In this document: in pieces, positions 51,385 to 59,380 of the stretch
Numbering within the stretch: the first letter of the stretch is position 1
How the letters are laid out: each line of letters starts with the position of its first letter
Source: Candidatus Eisenbergiella merdigallinarum
GTDB taxonomy: Bacteria > Bacillota > Clostridia > Lachnospirales > Lachnospiraceae
Assembly: GCA_019119355.1 (NCBI GenBank)
Contig: DWXE01000001.1
Location: 107,550-171,549 of the forward strand
Direction: 5' to 3'
Length of the DNA: 64,000 nt
Notes under the pieces: model-generated
Database searches by the model: none
Told to the model about the DNA's origin: nothing
What the model saw: only the letters and a program-made list of their open reading frames with translations
Translations under genes and position numbers: made by a program

Positions 51385-52311
51385 ATGATTTTGAACACCG
51401 GCAGCCGGACCGATATTCCGGCCTGGTACGGGGAATGGTTTTACAATCGGGTCAGGGAAGGATATGTTCTGGTCAGAAATCCGTGGGATCCTTCCGCGGT
51501 GACCCGCTATGAGATCTCGCCGGATGTGGTGGACTGCATCTGCTTTTGTACCAAAAATCCGGAGCCCATGCTGGACCGGCTGGAAGAACTGGACGCCTTC
51601 CAGCAGGTCTGGTATGTGACCGTCACGCCTTACGGCCGGGAGATCGAACCGCGGGTTCCGGACTGGAAACAGGTGGCCCAAAGCTTCGCCCGCCTTTCCC
51701 AAAAGGCGGGCAGGCGGGCGGTGATCTGGAGATATGATCCGATCTTTCTTTCCGGCCGATATACCCTGGAATTCCATCAAAAGGCGTTTGAAATCATGGC
51801 ACAGCGGCTGTCCCCCCATACCGACAGCTGCGTCATCAGTTTTCTGGACCTCTACCGGAAGACGCGGAAAAACTTTCCGGAAGGAAGGGAAGTGAGCGGG
51901 GAAGACCAGAGGAAGCTGGCCCGCTCCTTTTCCGATATCGCCGCAAAATACGGCCTGACTCTGCGGAGCTGCTGCGAAGGGGAATGGATGAAAGATTACG
52001 GCATCGACGTCTCCGGCTGCATGAGCCGGGCCGTTTTGGAGCGGGCCATGGGCGAAAAGCTGGAGGTCCCCGCAAAAAAGCCGGCCAGAGAGGGCTGCGA
52101 CTGCCTGCTGGGCGGGGACATCGGCGCCTACAATACCTGTCCCAACGGATGCGTCTACTGCTACGCCAATTACGACAGGAGGACGGCGGAAGAAAATTTC
52201 AGAAAGCACGATCCCGCCTCCCCGCTTCTGGCGGGCCGGCCGCAGGAACAGGACCGGATCCGAAAGGCGGGACAGCGGTCCTGGATCGACGGCCAGATGA
52301 GCCTGTTTTGA
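51385..52311 (+). CDS. DUF1848 family protein (Cys-rich, radical-SAM-like)
   Basis: The 308-residue protein fits DUF1848: an N-terminal NTGSRTDIPAWYGEW motif, a TIM-barrel-like middle and a C-terminal Cys cluster GAYNTCPNGCVYCYAN, which looks like a 4Fe-4S site similar to but placed differently from radical SAM enzymes. Function is unknown. It follows tyrS by 17 bases and may be co-transcribed. GGAGAAGGGCGG lies before the start. It precedes spoIVA, which has its own predicted promoter. Confidence 0.82.
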   Translation: MILNTGSRTDIPAWYGEWFYNRVREGYVLVRNPWDPSAVTRYEISPDVVDCICFCTKNPEPMLDRLEELDAFQQVWYVTVTPYGREIEPRVPDWKQVAQSFARLSQKAGRRAVIWRYDPIFLSGRYTLEFHQKAFEIMAQRLSPHTDSCVISFLDLYRKTRKNFPEGREVSGEDQRKLARSFSDIAAKYGLTLRSCCEGEWMKDYGIDVSGCMSRAVLERAMGEKLEVPAKKPAREGCDCLLGGDIGAYNTCPNGCVYCYANYDRRTAEENFRKHDPASPLLAGRPQEQDRIRKAGQRSWIDGQMSLF

Positions 52312-52323
52312 GGGGACGGCATG

Positions 52324-52352
52324 ACATGAAATCCCGGGCATGTGCATATAGT
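52324..52352 (+). promoter_or_regulatory. possible sigma-E promoter of spoIVA
   Basis: CATATAGT (52345-52352) fits the sigma-E -10 (CATAnnnT). The -35 (ACATGAA, 52324-52330), 14 bases upstream, is weak. Known sigma-E control of spoIVA in Bacillus supports it. Confidence 0.35.
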
Positions 52353-52384
52353 GTAACAGCACAGACGCAAAGGGGATTTTATCT

Positions 52385-53878
52385 ATGGAAAATCTGCAGA
52401 CCGATAATCTGTATACCCGGAATCTATACCGCGATATGCAAAAAAGGACAGGCGGTGAGATCTACATAGGAGTGGTGGGGCCGGTTCGAACCGGAAAATC
52501 CACCTTCATTAAACGCTTCATGGACGTGGCGGTGTTGCCGTACATGGCGGAGGAAGCCGGAAAGACCCGGGCGCAGGATGAGCTGCCCCAGAGCGCGGGC
52601 GGGAAAACCATCACCACCACGGAGCCGAAGTTCATTCCTCAGGAGGCCGCGGTCTTAAAGCTGGGCGGAGATGTGAGCGTGAAGGTCAGGCTGGTGGACT
52701 GCGTGGGCTTTATGGTGGAAGGCGCTGCGGGCCATATGGAAGAAGGGGCGGAGCGGCTGGTGAAAACGCCCTGGTATGAAACGGAAATTCCGTTTACCCA
52801 GGCGGCGGAAATCGGGACCCGGAAGGTGATTACGGACCATTCCACCATCGGGATCGTGGTGACCTGCGACGGGAGCTTCGGCGATCTTCCCAGGGAGAGC
52901 TACCTGGCGGCGGAAGAGAAGACGATCCAGGAACTGAAAAAGCTGCAGAAGCCGTTTCTGGTGCTGGTAAACTCCTCCGCTCCCTATGGACAGGAAGCCC
53001 GGATGGCGGCCGACGGCATCCGGGAAAAATACGGGGCGGCGGCCATGCCCGTGAACTGCGCCCGGCTCACGGAAGACGATATCCGCCGGATTATGGAAAA
53101 GGTGCTGTACGAATTCCCTGTGACCATGGTGGAGTTTTACATGCCGAAATGGGTGGAAATGCTGCCCGTCACGCACCGGATGAAGGCGGATATGATTTCC
53201 CGCATCCGGGAACTGATGAACGGCATCAACGTCATCCGGGATGTGGCAGAGCATCCGGTCAGCCTGCAGGGGGATTACATCCGCCGCTGCATGGTGGAGA
53301 ATATCAACATGGCGGACGGCTGCGTCCGGGTGGTGCTGGATATGGACGACCGGTATTACTACGAAATGCTCAGCGATCTGGTGGGAGAGCCGGTGAGCGG
53401 GGAATACCAGCTGATGCGGATCTTAAAGGAAATGGCCGCGATGAAGAGAGAGTACGCCCGGGTGCTGGACGCCATGCAGGCGGTCCGGACGAAGGGTTAC
53501 GGCGTGGTGCTCCCACAGCGGGACGAAATCAGCCTGGAGCGGCCTGAGGTGATCCGCCACGGGAACAAGTACGGCGTGAAGATCAAGGCGGAGAGCCCGT
53601 CTTTGCATTTCATCCGGGCCAATGTGGTGACGGAAATCGCTCCCATCGTGGGGACGGAGCAGCAGGCCAGGGATCTGATCGGTTACATCGATGAAAACGG
53701 AAAGAACGAGGGGATCTGGGAGACGAACATCTTCGGAAAAACGGTGGAGCAGCTGGTCAACGACGGCATCCGCGCCAAGATCAGCATGATCGGGGAGGAG
53801 AGCCAGATGAAGCTCCAGGATACGATGCAGAAGATCGTCAACGATTCTACGGGAGGCATGGTCTGCATCATCATCTGA
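52385..53878 (+). CDS. spoIVA: stage IV sporulation protein A
   Basis: SpoIVA is the ATP-hydrolysing basement-layer protein of the spore coat, which polymerises around the forespore. The 497-residue protein has the N-terminal Walker A GPVRTGKST (32-40), a TRAFAC-like GTPase fold that binds ATP, a middle domain and the conserved C-terminal end (TGGMVCIII). Length and sequence fit Clostridia SpoIVA. It marks the organism as a spore former by descent. The next gene, an AAA ATPase, starts 18 bases later. Confidence 0.96.
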   Translation: MENLQTDNLYTRNLYRDMQKRTGGEIYIGVVGPVRTGKSTFIKRFMDVAVLPYMAEEAGKTRAQDELPQSAGGKTITTTEPKFIPQEAAVLKLGGDVSVKVRLVDCVGFMVEGAAGHMEEGAERLVKTPWYETEIPFTQAAEIGTRKVITDHSTIGIVVTCDGSFGDLPRESYLAAEEKTIQELKKLQKPFLVLVNSSAPYGQEARMAADGIREKYGAAAMPVNCARLTEDDIRRIMEKVLYEFPVTMVEFYMPKWVEMLPVTHRMKADMISRIRELMNGINVIRDVAEHPVSLQGDYIRRCMVENINMADGCVRVVLDMDDRYYYEMLSDLVGEPVSGEYQLMRILKEMAAMKREYARVLDAMQAVRTKGYGVVLPQRDEISLERPEVIRHGNKYGVKIKAESPSLHFIRANVVTEIAPIVGTEQQARDLIGYIDENGKNEGIWETNIFGKTVEQLVNDGIRAKISMIGEESQMKLQDTMQKIVNDSTGGMVCIII

Positions 53879-53896
53879 AGGAGAGGTACAAAGGAT

Positions 53897-54814
53897 ATGG
53901 ATCTGGAACAGGAGCTTTTGCAGGAGGGGATCGATCCGGGGCTGCTGCGCGAAGCGGCCGCTTTCCGAAAAGCGCATCCTGCGGGGGAAATGCGGGACCG
54001 GATTCCCGCTCCGCGATTTTTGTATTATGGAAAGGAAGTCTGGGAAGAGGCCGCGGCCGCGCTCCTGTGCGGGGAAAACCTGCTGCTGGCGGGGCCGAAG
54101 GCCACCGGGAAAAACGTGCTGGCGGAAAATCTGGCCACGCTGTTCGGAAGGCCCTGCTGGAACATTTCCCTGTCGATCCAGGCGGATTCTTCGGAGCTGA
54201 TCGGAACGGATACCTTCCGGGACAATCGGGTGAGCTTTCGCCCCGGTCCCGTGGCCGAATGCGCGCGGTGCGGAGGCTTCGGCATCCTGGACGAGATTAA
54301 CATGGCCAGAAACGAGACGCTGGCCGTTTTGCACGCCACGCTGGACTTTCGGCGGGTCATCGACGTGCCGGGGTACGACAGGATCGTTCTGGATGAGGCC
54401 ACGCGGTTTATCGCGACGATGAATTACGGTTACGCCGGCACCCGGGATTTAAACGAGGCGCTGACCTCGCGGTTTGCGGTGATCGAAATGCCCCCTGTGG
54501 AGCAGGACGCCCTGTGCAGGCTGATGAAGCGGGAATTTCCCGACATCCGGGACAGGTGGGCCGGACAGCTGGCGGATCTGTTCAAAGAGCTGGAAAACAA
54601 ATGCGAAAGCGCGGAAATCTCCTCGAAAAGCCTGGATCTGCGAGGGCTTTTGTCTGCCGTCCGGCTGATGAAAAAGGGGATCGGCGCGGACGCGGCCCTG
54701 CGGATGGGAATCGCCAACAAATCCTTCGATCCGTTCGAACGGCAGCTGGTCATGGACACGATCCGCGCCAGGATCCCGAAATCGATCCGGCCGGAGGAGA
54801 TTTTCGGGCCGTGA
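53897..54814 (+). CDS. AAA+ ATPase, MoxR/NorQ-like
   Basis: The 305-residue ATPase has an N-terminal extension of about 55 residues, then Walker A GPKATGKNVL (66-75; Asn in place of the usual Thr/Ser), Walker B GFGILDEINMA, sensor 1 IATMNYGYAGTRDLN and ALTSRF with the Arg finger. It groups with NorQ/CbbQ-like proteins that activate enzymes with a VWA partner. The partner gene starts 43 bases downstream. It lies close behind spoIVA, but a sporulation role is not shown by the sequence. Confidence 0.85.
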   Translation: MDLEQELLQEGIDPGLLREAAAFRKAHPAGEMRDRIPAPRFLYYGKEVWEEAAAALLCGENLLLAGPKATGKNVLAENLATLFGRPCWNISLSIQADSSELIGTDTFRDNRVSFRPGPVAECARCGGFGILDEINMARNETLAVLHATLDFRRVIDVPGYDRIVLDEATRFIATMNYGYAGTRDLNEALTSRFAVIEMPPVEQDALCRLMKREFPDIRDRWAGQLADLFKELENKCESAEISSKSLDLRGLLSAVRLMKKGIGADAALRMGIANKSFDPFERQLVMDTIRARIPKSIRPEEIFGP

Positions 54815-54857
54815 GCCGGAACGGGTAAAAATACGGACAGTCGAGGCATGGGAAGGG

Positions 54858-56570
54858 ATGGACAGAGAGGAAAAACAGAAGCGGCGCGCCGAAAATCTGG
54901 TCTGGAATGCGGCGGGGGATTACAGGATCCGTTCCCGGTATCTGGCATACGATGGGAGCGGGGAAGCGGATCCGTACTGGAATTTTGTCATCGGGGCCGC
55001 CCACCGGCGGTTCGACTTTTCGCGTCTGGAAAAGCTGTTCGCGTATCTGGAAGGACAGAGGGACGGGGCGGTTTACGCGGAGCTGCTGTGGATGGGGCTG
55101 GAATCGTGTCTGTACGGCAGGGAGGTCCCGGACAGGCCCGCCCTGGCCGCCCTGCGCCTGAACTGGGCGGCCTCCTTTCTGGAGGAAAAGAGGCCCCCGG
55201 GCCTTTCGTCCCTGATTCTGAATCTGAAAGAAGGGCGATGCCTGCGGATTCTGGGGCAGCCGGACGGCCTGGAATCGCCCGAAAAGGAAATTCTGGACGC
55301 TCTGGAATTTCCGGCCGGGCTGTCGGAAGAAGGCGTCATGGACCGGATGGACGGAATTTTGCGCCGCTGGTTTTTTCGTTCCGCGTTTCGGGAGTTCGAT
55401 GAGCTGGGCGGCCATATCTTCGAAGGGGGCTTTTCCCTGCCCGGGCTCTTTCGAAAAAGAGGACAGGCCCTGCGCATGATCGACTGGCAGGGCGAGGGAG
55501 AAAAGCCCGGATCGGGCTCCGGAAATCCGCTTTCCGATCTGGAGAACCGCTTTCTGGGGAAGGCCGCCCGCGAGAGGGCGGTGCGCGCCTATGTGGAGAG
55601 CTGCTTCGGCGCGTCGCTTCTGACCGGAGAGGAGACACGGCAGCTGGAAGCCAGGCTCTGTACGGGAATCCACAGGGGCTGTCTTCTGCACGTCACGGGA
55701 GGGGAATTTTCGGGAGAGCCCGGGACGCAGCAGGAACGCTGGCAGAGGGAGTTCGTCCGGGAGCGCCGGGAGGAGAACGCCCGATGGCTCAAAGAGCACG
55801 AGGCCCAGAGCAGGAGCGCGGTGGGAAAGCTGTCGGAGCGGATCCGCAACGCGATATTGCAGCGGCAGGACGAGGACCGGTTCCGGAAGCGGGAGGGAAG
55901 GCTTTCCCCGGGGCTCATCTGGAAGAGCCGGTACCTCGATGACGACAGGATTTTCACGAAGCGAAAGAGGGGGCAGCCGGGCGGTCTGGAAGTGGATCTT
56001 TTGCTGGACGCCTCCGCCTCCCAGAGGGAGCAGCAGGCGCAGGTGGCCATGCAGGGATATGTGATCGCGGAGAGCCTGTCCTGCTGCCGGATTCCCGTGC
56101 AGGTCAGCGCCTTTTGCAGCGTCAGCGGCTGCACGGTGCTGCAGGTACTGAAAGGCTACGGGGAGAGGGGCGGAGGACAGAACGTCCTGCGCTATGTGTG
56201 CGCCGGATGGAACCGGGACGGCCTGGCGTTCCGGGCGGCGGGGGATCTGATCCGGCGCCGGCAGGGAGAAAACCGGCTGCTGATCGTCCTGTCCGATGCC
56301 AGCCCCAACGACGACCAGAAGATCGCGGGGGAGGGAAGGCTCGCTTTCTCGCGGGAATATGGGGGACGGGAAGGCGTGGAGGATGCCGCGGCGGAAGTCA
56401 GGGCGCTGAAGGCAGGCGGGATCCGGGTGGTCTGCGTTTTCACCGGGACGGACCGGGAGCTGGACAACGCCCGGAGGATTTACGGAAGGGATCTGATCCG
56501 GATTCCTTCCATCGGATGGTTTGCGGACGCGGTGGGGAAAGTGATCGCGGACTGCATTGCGGAAATGTAA
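54858..56570 (+). CDS. VWA domain protein, NorD/CobT-like, partner of the AAA+ ATPase
   Basis: The 570-residue protein has a long N-terminal helical region and a C-terminal VWA domain (about 375-570) with an intact metal site DLLLDASAS (D384, S386, S388) and LIVLSDASPND. It resembles NorD/CobT-type partners of MoxR-like ATPases that help assemble metalloenzymes. This is the second AAA-VWA pair in the window, but with intact MIDAS, unlike the pair at 44.4 kb. It ends about 30 bases before the MATE gene. Confidence 0.83.
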   Translation: MDREEKQKRRAENLVWNAAGDYRIRSRYLAYDGSGEADPYWNFVIGAAHRRFDFSRLEKLFAYLEGQRDGAVYAELLWMGLESCLYGREVPDRPALAALRLNWAASFLEEKRPPGLSSLILNLKEGRCLRILGQPDGLESPEKEILDALEFPAGLSEEGVMDRMDGILRRWFFRSAFREFDELGGHIFEGGFSLPGLFRKRGQALRMIDWQGEGEKPGSGSGNPLSDLENRFLGKAARERAVRAYVESCFGASLLTGEETRQLEARLCTGIHRGCLLHVTGGEFSGEPGTQQERWQREFVRERREENARWLKEHEAQSRSAVGKLSERIRNAILQRQDEDRFRKREGRLSPGLIWKSRYLDDDRIFTKRKRGQPGGLEVDLLLDASASQREQQAQVAMQGYVIAESLSCCRIPVQVSAFCSVSGCTVLQVLKGYGERGGGQNVLRYVCAGWNRDGLAFRAAGDLIRRRQGENRLLIVLSDASPNDDQKIAGEGRLAFSREYGGREGVEDAAAEVRALKAGGIRVVCVFTGTDRELDNARRIYGRDLIRIPSIGWFADAVGKVIADCIAEM

Positions 56571-56598
56571 AAAGGGGAAACAAAGGAGAAGAGGAAAA

Positions 56599-57978
56599 AT
56601 GAATGTGCTGAAAAAGATGTTTGGGCCCATGGATATGACGGAGGGAACGCCCTGGAAGAAAATCGCCCTGTTCGCCATTCCGATGCTGATCGGAAACGTG
56701 GCGCAGCAGCTCTACAACACCGTGGACTCCATCGTGGTGGGGCGGTATGTGGGGGACAACGCCCTGGCGGCCGTGGGGAGCGCGTCGCCGGTGCTCAATC
56801 TGCTGCTGGTATTGTTTATCGGGATTTCCGTGGGGGCGGGAATTATGGTCTCCCAGTATTTCGGGGCCAAACAGAAAGAGGAGCTGTCGGGCACCGTAGG
56901 GACCTGCATCACGCTGACCGCCATCGCTTCCGTTCTGATCATGATCGTGGGGCCGCTTGCGACACGGCCGCTTCTGAAGCTTTTGAACACGCCGGAGAGC
57001 ATTTTTGAATGGTGCGCCTCTTATCTGAATATCCTCTTCGTCGGCGTAGCGGGGCTGGCGTTTTACAACATCTTAAGCGGCGTCTTAAGAGGGCTGGGGG
57101 ATTCGGTTTCCGCGCTGGCCTATCTTCTCGTCGCCACCCTGTTAAATATCGTGCTGGATGTCTGGTTTGTGGCGTCCTTTCATATGGGGGTGGCGGGCGT
57201 CGCCATCGCTACGGCCATCGCCCAGGGGGTGTCCTCGGTGCTGTGCCTCTGGAGGCTTCTGCATATGAAAGACGTCTTCGTGCTGCGCCCCAGAAACCTG
57301 ATCCCCACCGGGAAACATACGCTGGATACGGTCCGCCTCGGCCTGCCTTCCGGCATCACCCAGGCCATTTTTTCCATGGCCATGATCGTCGTGCAGTCCC
57401 TGACCAACAGCTTCGGGGAGATGTTTATCGCGGCAAACGTCATCGTCATGCGCGTGGACGGGTTCGCCATGATGCCGAACTTCTCCTTCGGTTCCGCCAT
57501 GACCACCTTCGCGGGGCAGAATGTGGGCGGAAAAAGGCAGGACAGGGTGGAGAGCGGAGCGATACAGGGAACGCTGATCGCGGTGATCGTTTCCGCGGTC
57601 ATCACGGCCATGATTCTGATTTTCGGAAAATATCTGATGGGGATTTTCACCGAAACGGCGGAACTGGTCACGCTGAGCATGCGCCTGATGCGGATCCTGG
57701 CCGTCGGATACATCGCCATGGCGGTGACCCAGAGCCTGTCCGGCGTGATGCGCGGCGCGGGCGACACCATGACGCCCATGTGGATCTCCCTGCTGACCAC
57801 GGTGGGAATCCGGGTTCCCATCGCCTACGGGATTTCCTGGCTGACGGCCACGGAGGAGCTGCCCCACGGAAACAGCGACTGCATCTACATTTCGCTGCTC
57901 GTTTCCTGGCTCATGGGCGCAGCCCTCACCTGGATTCTGTACAGAAAGGGCGGATGGAAGAAAAAGGCGTTGAGCTGA
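56599..57978 (+). CDS. MATE family efflux transporter (second)
   Basis: The 459-residue protein has twelve membrane helices in two halves with typical MATE segments (ALFAIPMLIGNVAQQLYNTVD at the start, LGLPSGITQAIFSM in the middle). I start it at ATG 56599 behind AGAAGAGGAAA; the longer frame from 56557 overlaps the preceding gene. It differs clearly from the first MATE protein. Substrate unknown. It ends at a strong bidirectional terminator. Confidence 0.9.
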   Translation: MNVLKKMFGPMDMTEGTPWKKIALFAIPMLIGNVAQQLYNTVDSIVVGRYVGDNALAAVGSASPVLNLLLVLFIGISVGAGIMVSQYFGAKQKEELSGTVGTCITLTAIASVLIMIVGPLATRPLLKLLNTPESIFEWCASYLNILFVGVAGLAFYNILSGVLRGLGDSVSALAYLLVATLLNIVLDVWFVASFHMGVAGVAIATAIAQGVSSVLCLWRLLHMKDVFVLRPRNLIPTGKHTLDTVRLGLPSGITQAIFSMAMIVVQSLTNSFGEMFIAANVIVMRVDGFAMMPNFSFGSAMTTFAGQNVGGKRQDRVESGAIQGTLIAVIVSAVITAMILIFGKYLMGIFTETAELVTLSMRLMRILAVGYIAMAVTQSLSGVMRGAGDTMTPMWISLLTTVGIRVPIAYGISWLTATEELPHGNSDCIYISLLVSWLMGAALTWILYRKGGWKKKALS

Positions 57979-57990
57979 GAAGAAAAAAGG

Positions 57991-58057
57991 AAAAGGAGAT
58001 CTTCCTGCAGCGTTCCGGGCAAAAAGCCCGGAGCTGACAGGAAGATCTCCTTTTTTG
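57991..58057 (+). terminator. bidirectional terminator with nested hairpins
   Basis: AAGGAGATCTTCCTG pairs with CAGGAAGATCTCCTT and encloses a second stem CCGGGC/GCCCGG. T runs flank it on both strands. Confidence 0.9.
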
Positions 58058-58074
58058 TATACTGACGGGATGCC

Positions 58075-59244
58075 TCAGCTCTCATCCCCTTCTTCGCGGT
58101 ACGGGTTGTAGCGGGAGGTGCCGACGAATACGGTGCTGACCTCCCTGCCGTCCTGGTAGGTGGTGAAATAAGTATCCGCGGAGAGGGAGCCGGTCTGTTT
58201 GGCCCAGAGCTTAAAGGAGCGCCCGTTCAATTCCTGATTCCAGACCACCACGTTGACCGTCAGCTGTTTGTTGCTGGTGTCGGTGTAGATCACCACAGGG
58301 GTGCTGTAATCGTTGCGGAATTTCAGGTCTTTGGAACCGGCGGCGATGGCGGCGTCCAGCCCTTTGGGAAGATAGGACACCGGCATGCTGTGGGCTTTCC
58401 GTTCCGTGACGGTGAGCCCCGCGTTTTTCACCGCGTTGTAAACGGTGGAAGAAATCTGGCAGACGCCTCCGCCCATGCCGGTGGTATGTACCCCGTTGGC
58501 GTAGACGCCGGCGGGCTTATAGCCGTTGGCCTTCGTCCGGGGCAGGATCGCGTCGCTGACGGATACGGTCTGCCCGGGCATGACGATCAGGTTGTTCAGG
58601 CGGGAAGCGCCCACCTCGATGTTACTGCTGCGGTTGGCGCTGCTGGTTTTGAAGCTGGTGGTGCAGCTGCCGGCCAGGACGAAGTCCGGGCTGGTGGTTA
58701 CGACGCTCTGGTCCGTGACCGTTGTGAGCAGCTCCGGCGTCAGTTCCTGGGCGATGTCCGTGCAGGCGCCGGTGAGAATCAGATTTTCCATCGTATCAGC
58801 CAGCCACTGCGCCATCTGGGGGACCGCTTCCTGATGCGTCTGCCCGCTCTGGCGGATGTAGGAGCCGGAACCGTTGTCGAAAACCGGCGTATCGGACTGC
58901 GCGGTCAGACCGGCCAGCTGCGCGTTGATGGCGTCGAAGTAGGAACGAAAGACCGCCAGATCCAGAAACTTCACCGCGATCTTTCCGCCCGCGTTGGTCA
59001 GGCGGACCGGAACGTCGCGGAAGGCGTCCATTCCCGTCATCCACTCCGTTCCCTGCCAGGATATCGTCACCTTATGGGTGAGCCATTCGGGATCGATGTA
59101 GCGGGAGTCCCCGAACACCGTGTCCACGCTCAGGGCGGGCAGGGGCTGGGGGGACCAGCTCTCTGCGGCCTGGGCCGTTGCGGACGGGATCAGAAGAGAA
59201 AGCGCCACGAACAGGGCCAGCAGGCAATTTCTATATGTTTTCAT
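58075..59244 (-). CDS. VanW family protein, secreted
   Basis: The 389-residue protein has a signal peptide (LLALFVALSLLIPSATAQAA), a peptidoglycan-binding-like domain (DUF4312-type, about 40-190) and a VanW domain with the signature GMGGGVCQISSTVYNAV (about 270-285). VanW-containing proteins occur with glycopeptide resistance genes and commonly alone in Clostridia; their biochemical role is unclear. There is no van cluster near it. It is convergent with the MATE gene. Confidence 0.88.
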   Translation of the reverse strand: MKTYRNCLLALFVALSLLIPSATAQAAESWSPQPLPALSVDTVFGDSRYIDPEWLTHKVTISWQGTEWMTGMDAFRDVPVRLTNAGGKIAVKFLDLAVFRSYFDAINAQLAGLTAQSDTPVFDNGSGSYIRQSGQTHQEAVPQMAQWLADTMENLILTGACTDIAQELTPELLTTVTDQSVVTTSPDFVLAGSCTTSFKTSSANRSSNIEVGASRLNNLIVMPGQTVSVSDAILPRTKANGYKPAGVYANGVHTTGMGGGVCQISSTVYNAVKNAGLTVTERKAHSMPVSYLPKGLDAAIAAGSKDLKFRNDYSTPVVIYTDTSNKQLTVNVVVWNQELNGRSFKLWAKQTGSLSADTYFTTYQDGREVSTVFVGTSRYNPYREEGDES

Positions 59245-59321
59245 GGGAATACCTCCTTTGCATGATATTTACTCTACCATATATGGATGAGAAAGCCAAC
59301 CAAATGGTTTCAAAAAATTGA

Positions 59322-59365
59322 AAACTGACAAAATATAACATTTTAGCGCCATATTTTGTCAGTTT
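59322..59365 (-). terminator. terminator of the dehydratase-activase gene
   Basis: AAACTGACAAAATAT (59322-59336) pairs perfectly over 15 bp with 59351-59365 around a 14-base loop; T-rich sequence follows on the minus strand. Confidence 0.8.
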
Positions 59366-59380
59366 GATATTACACAATTA

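Noticed and set aside
58075..59244. VanW gene considered as part of a vancomycin resistance cluster
   Set aside because: No vanH/A/X, vanS/R or related genes are nearby; stand-alone VanW proteins are common in Clostridia.
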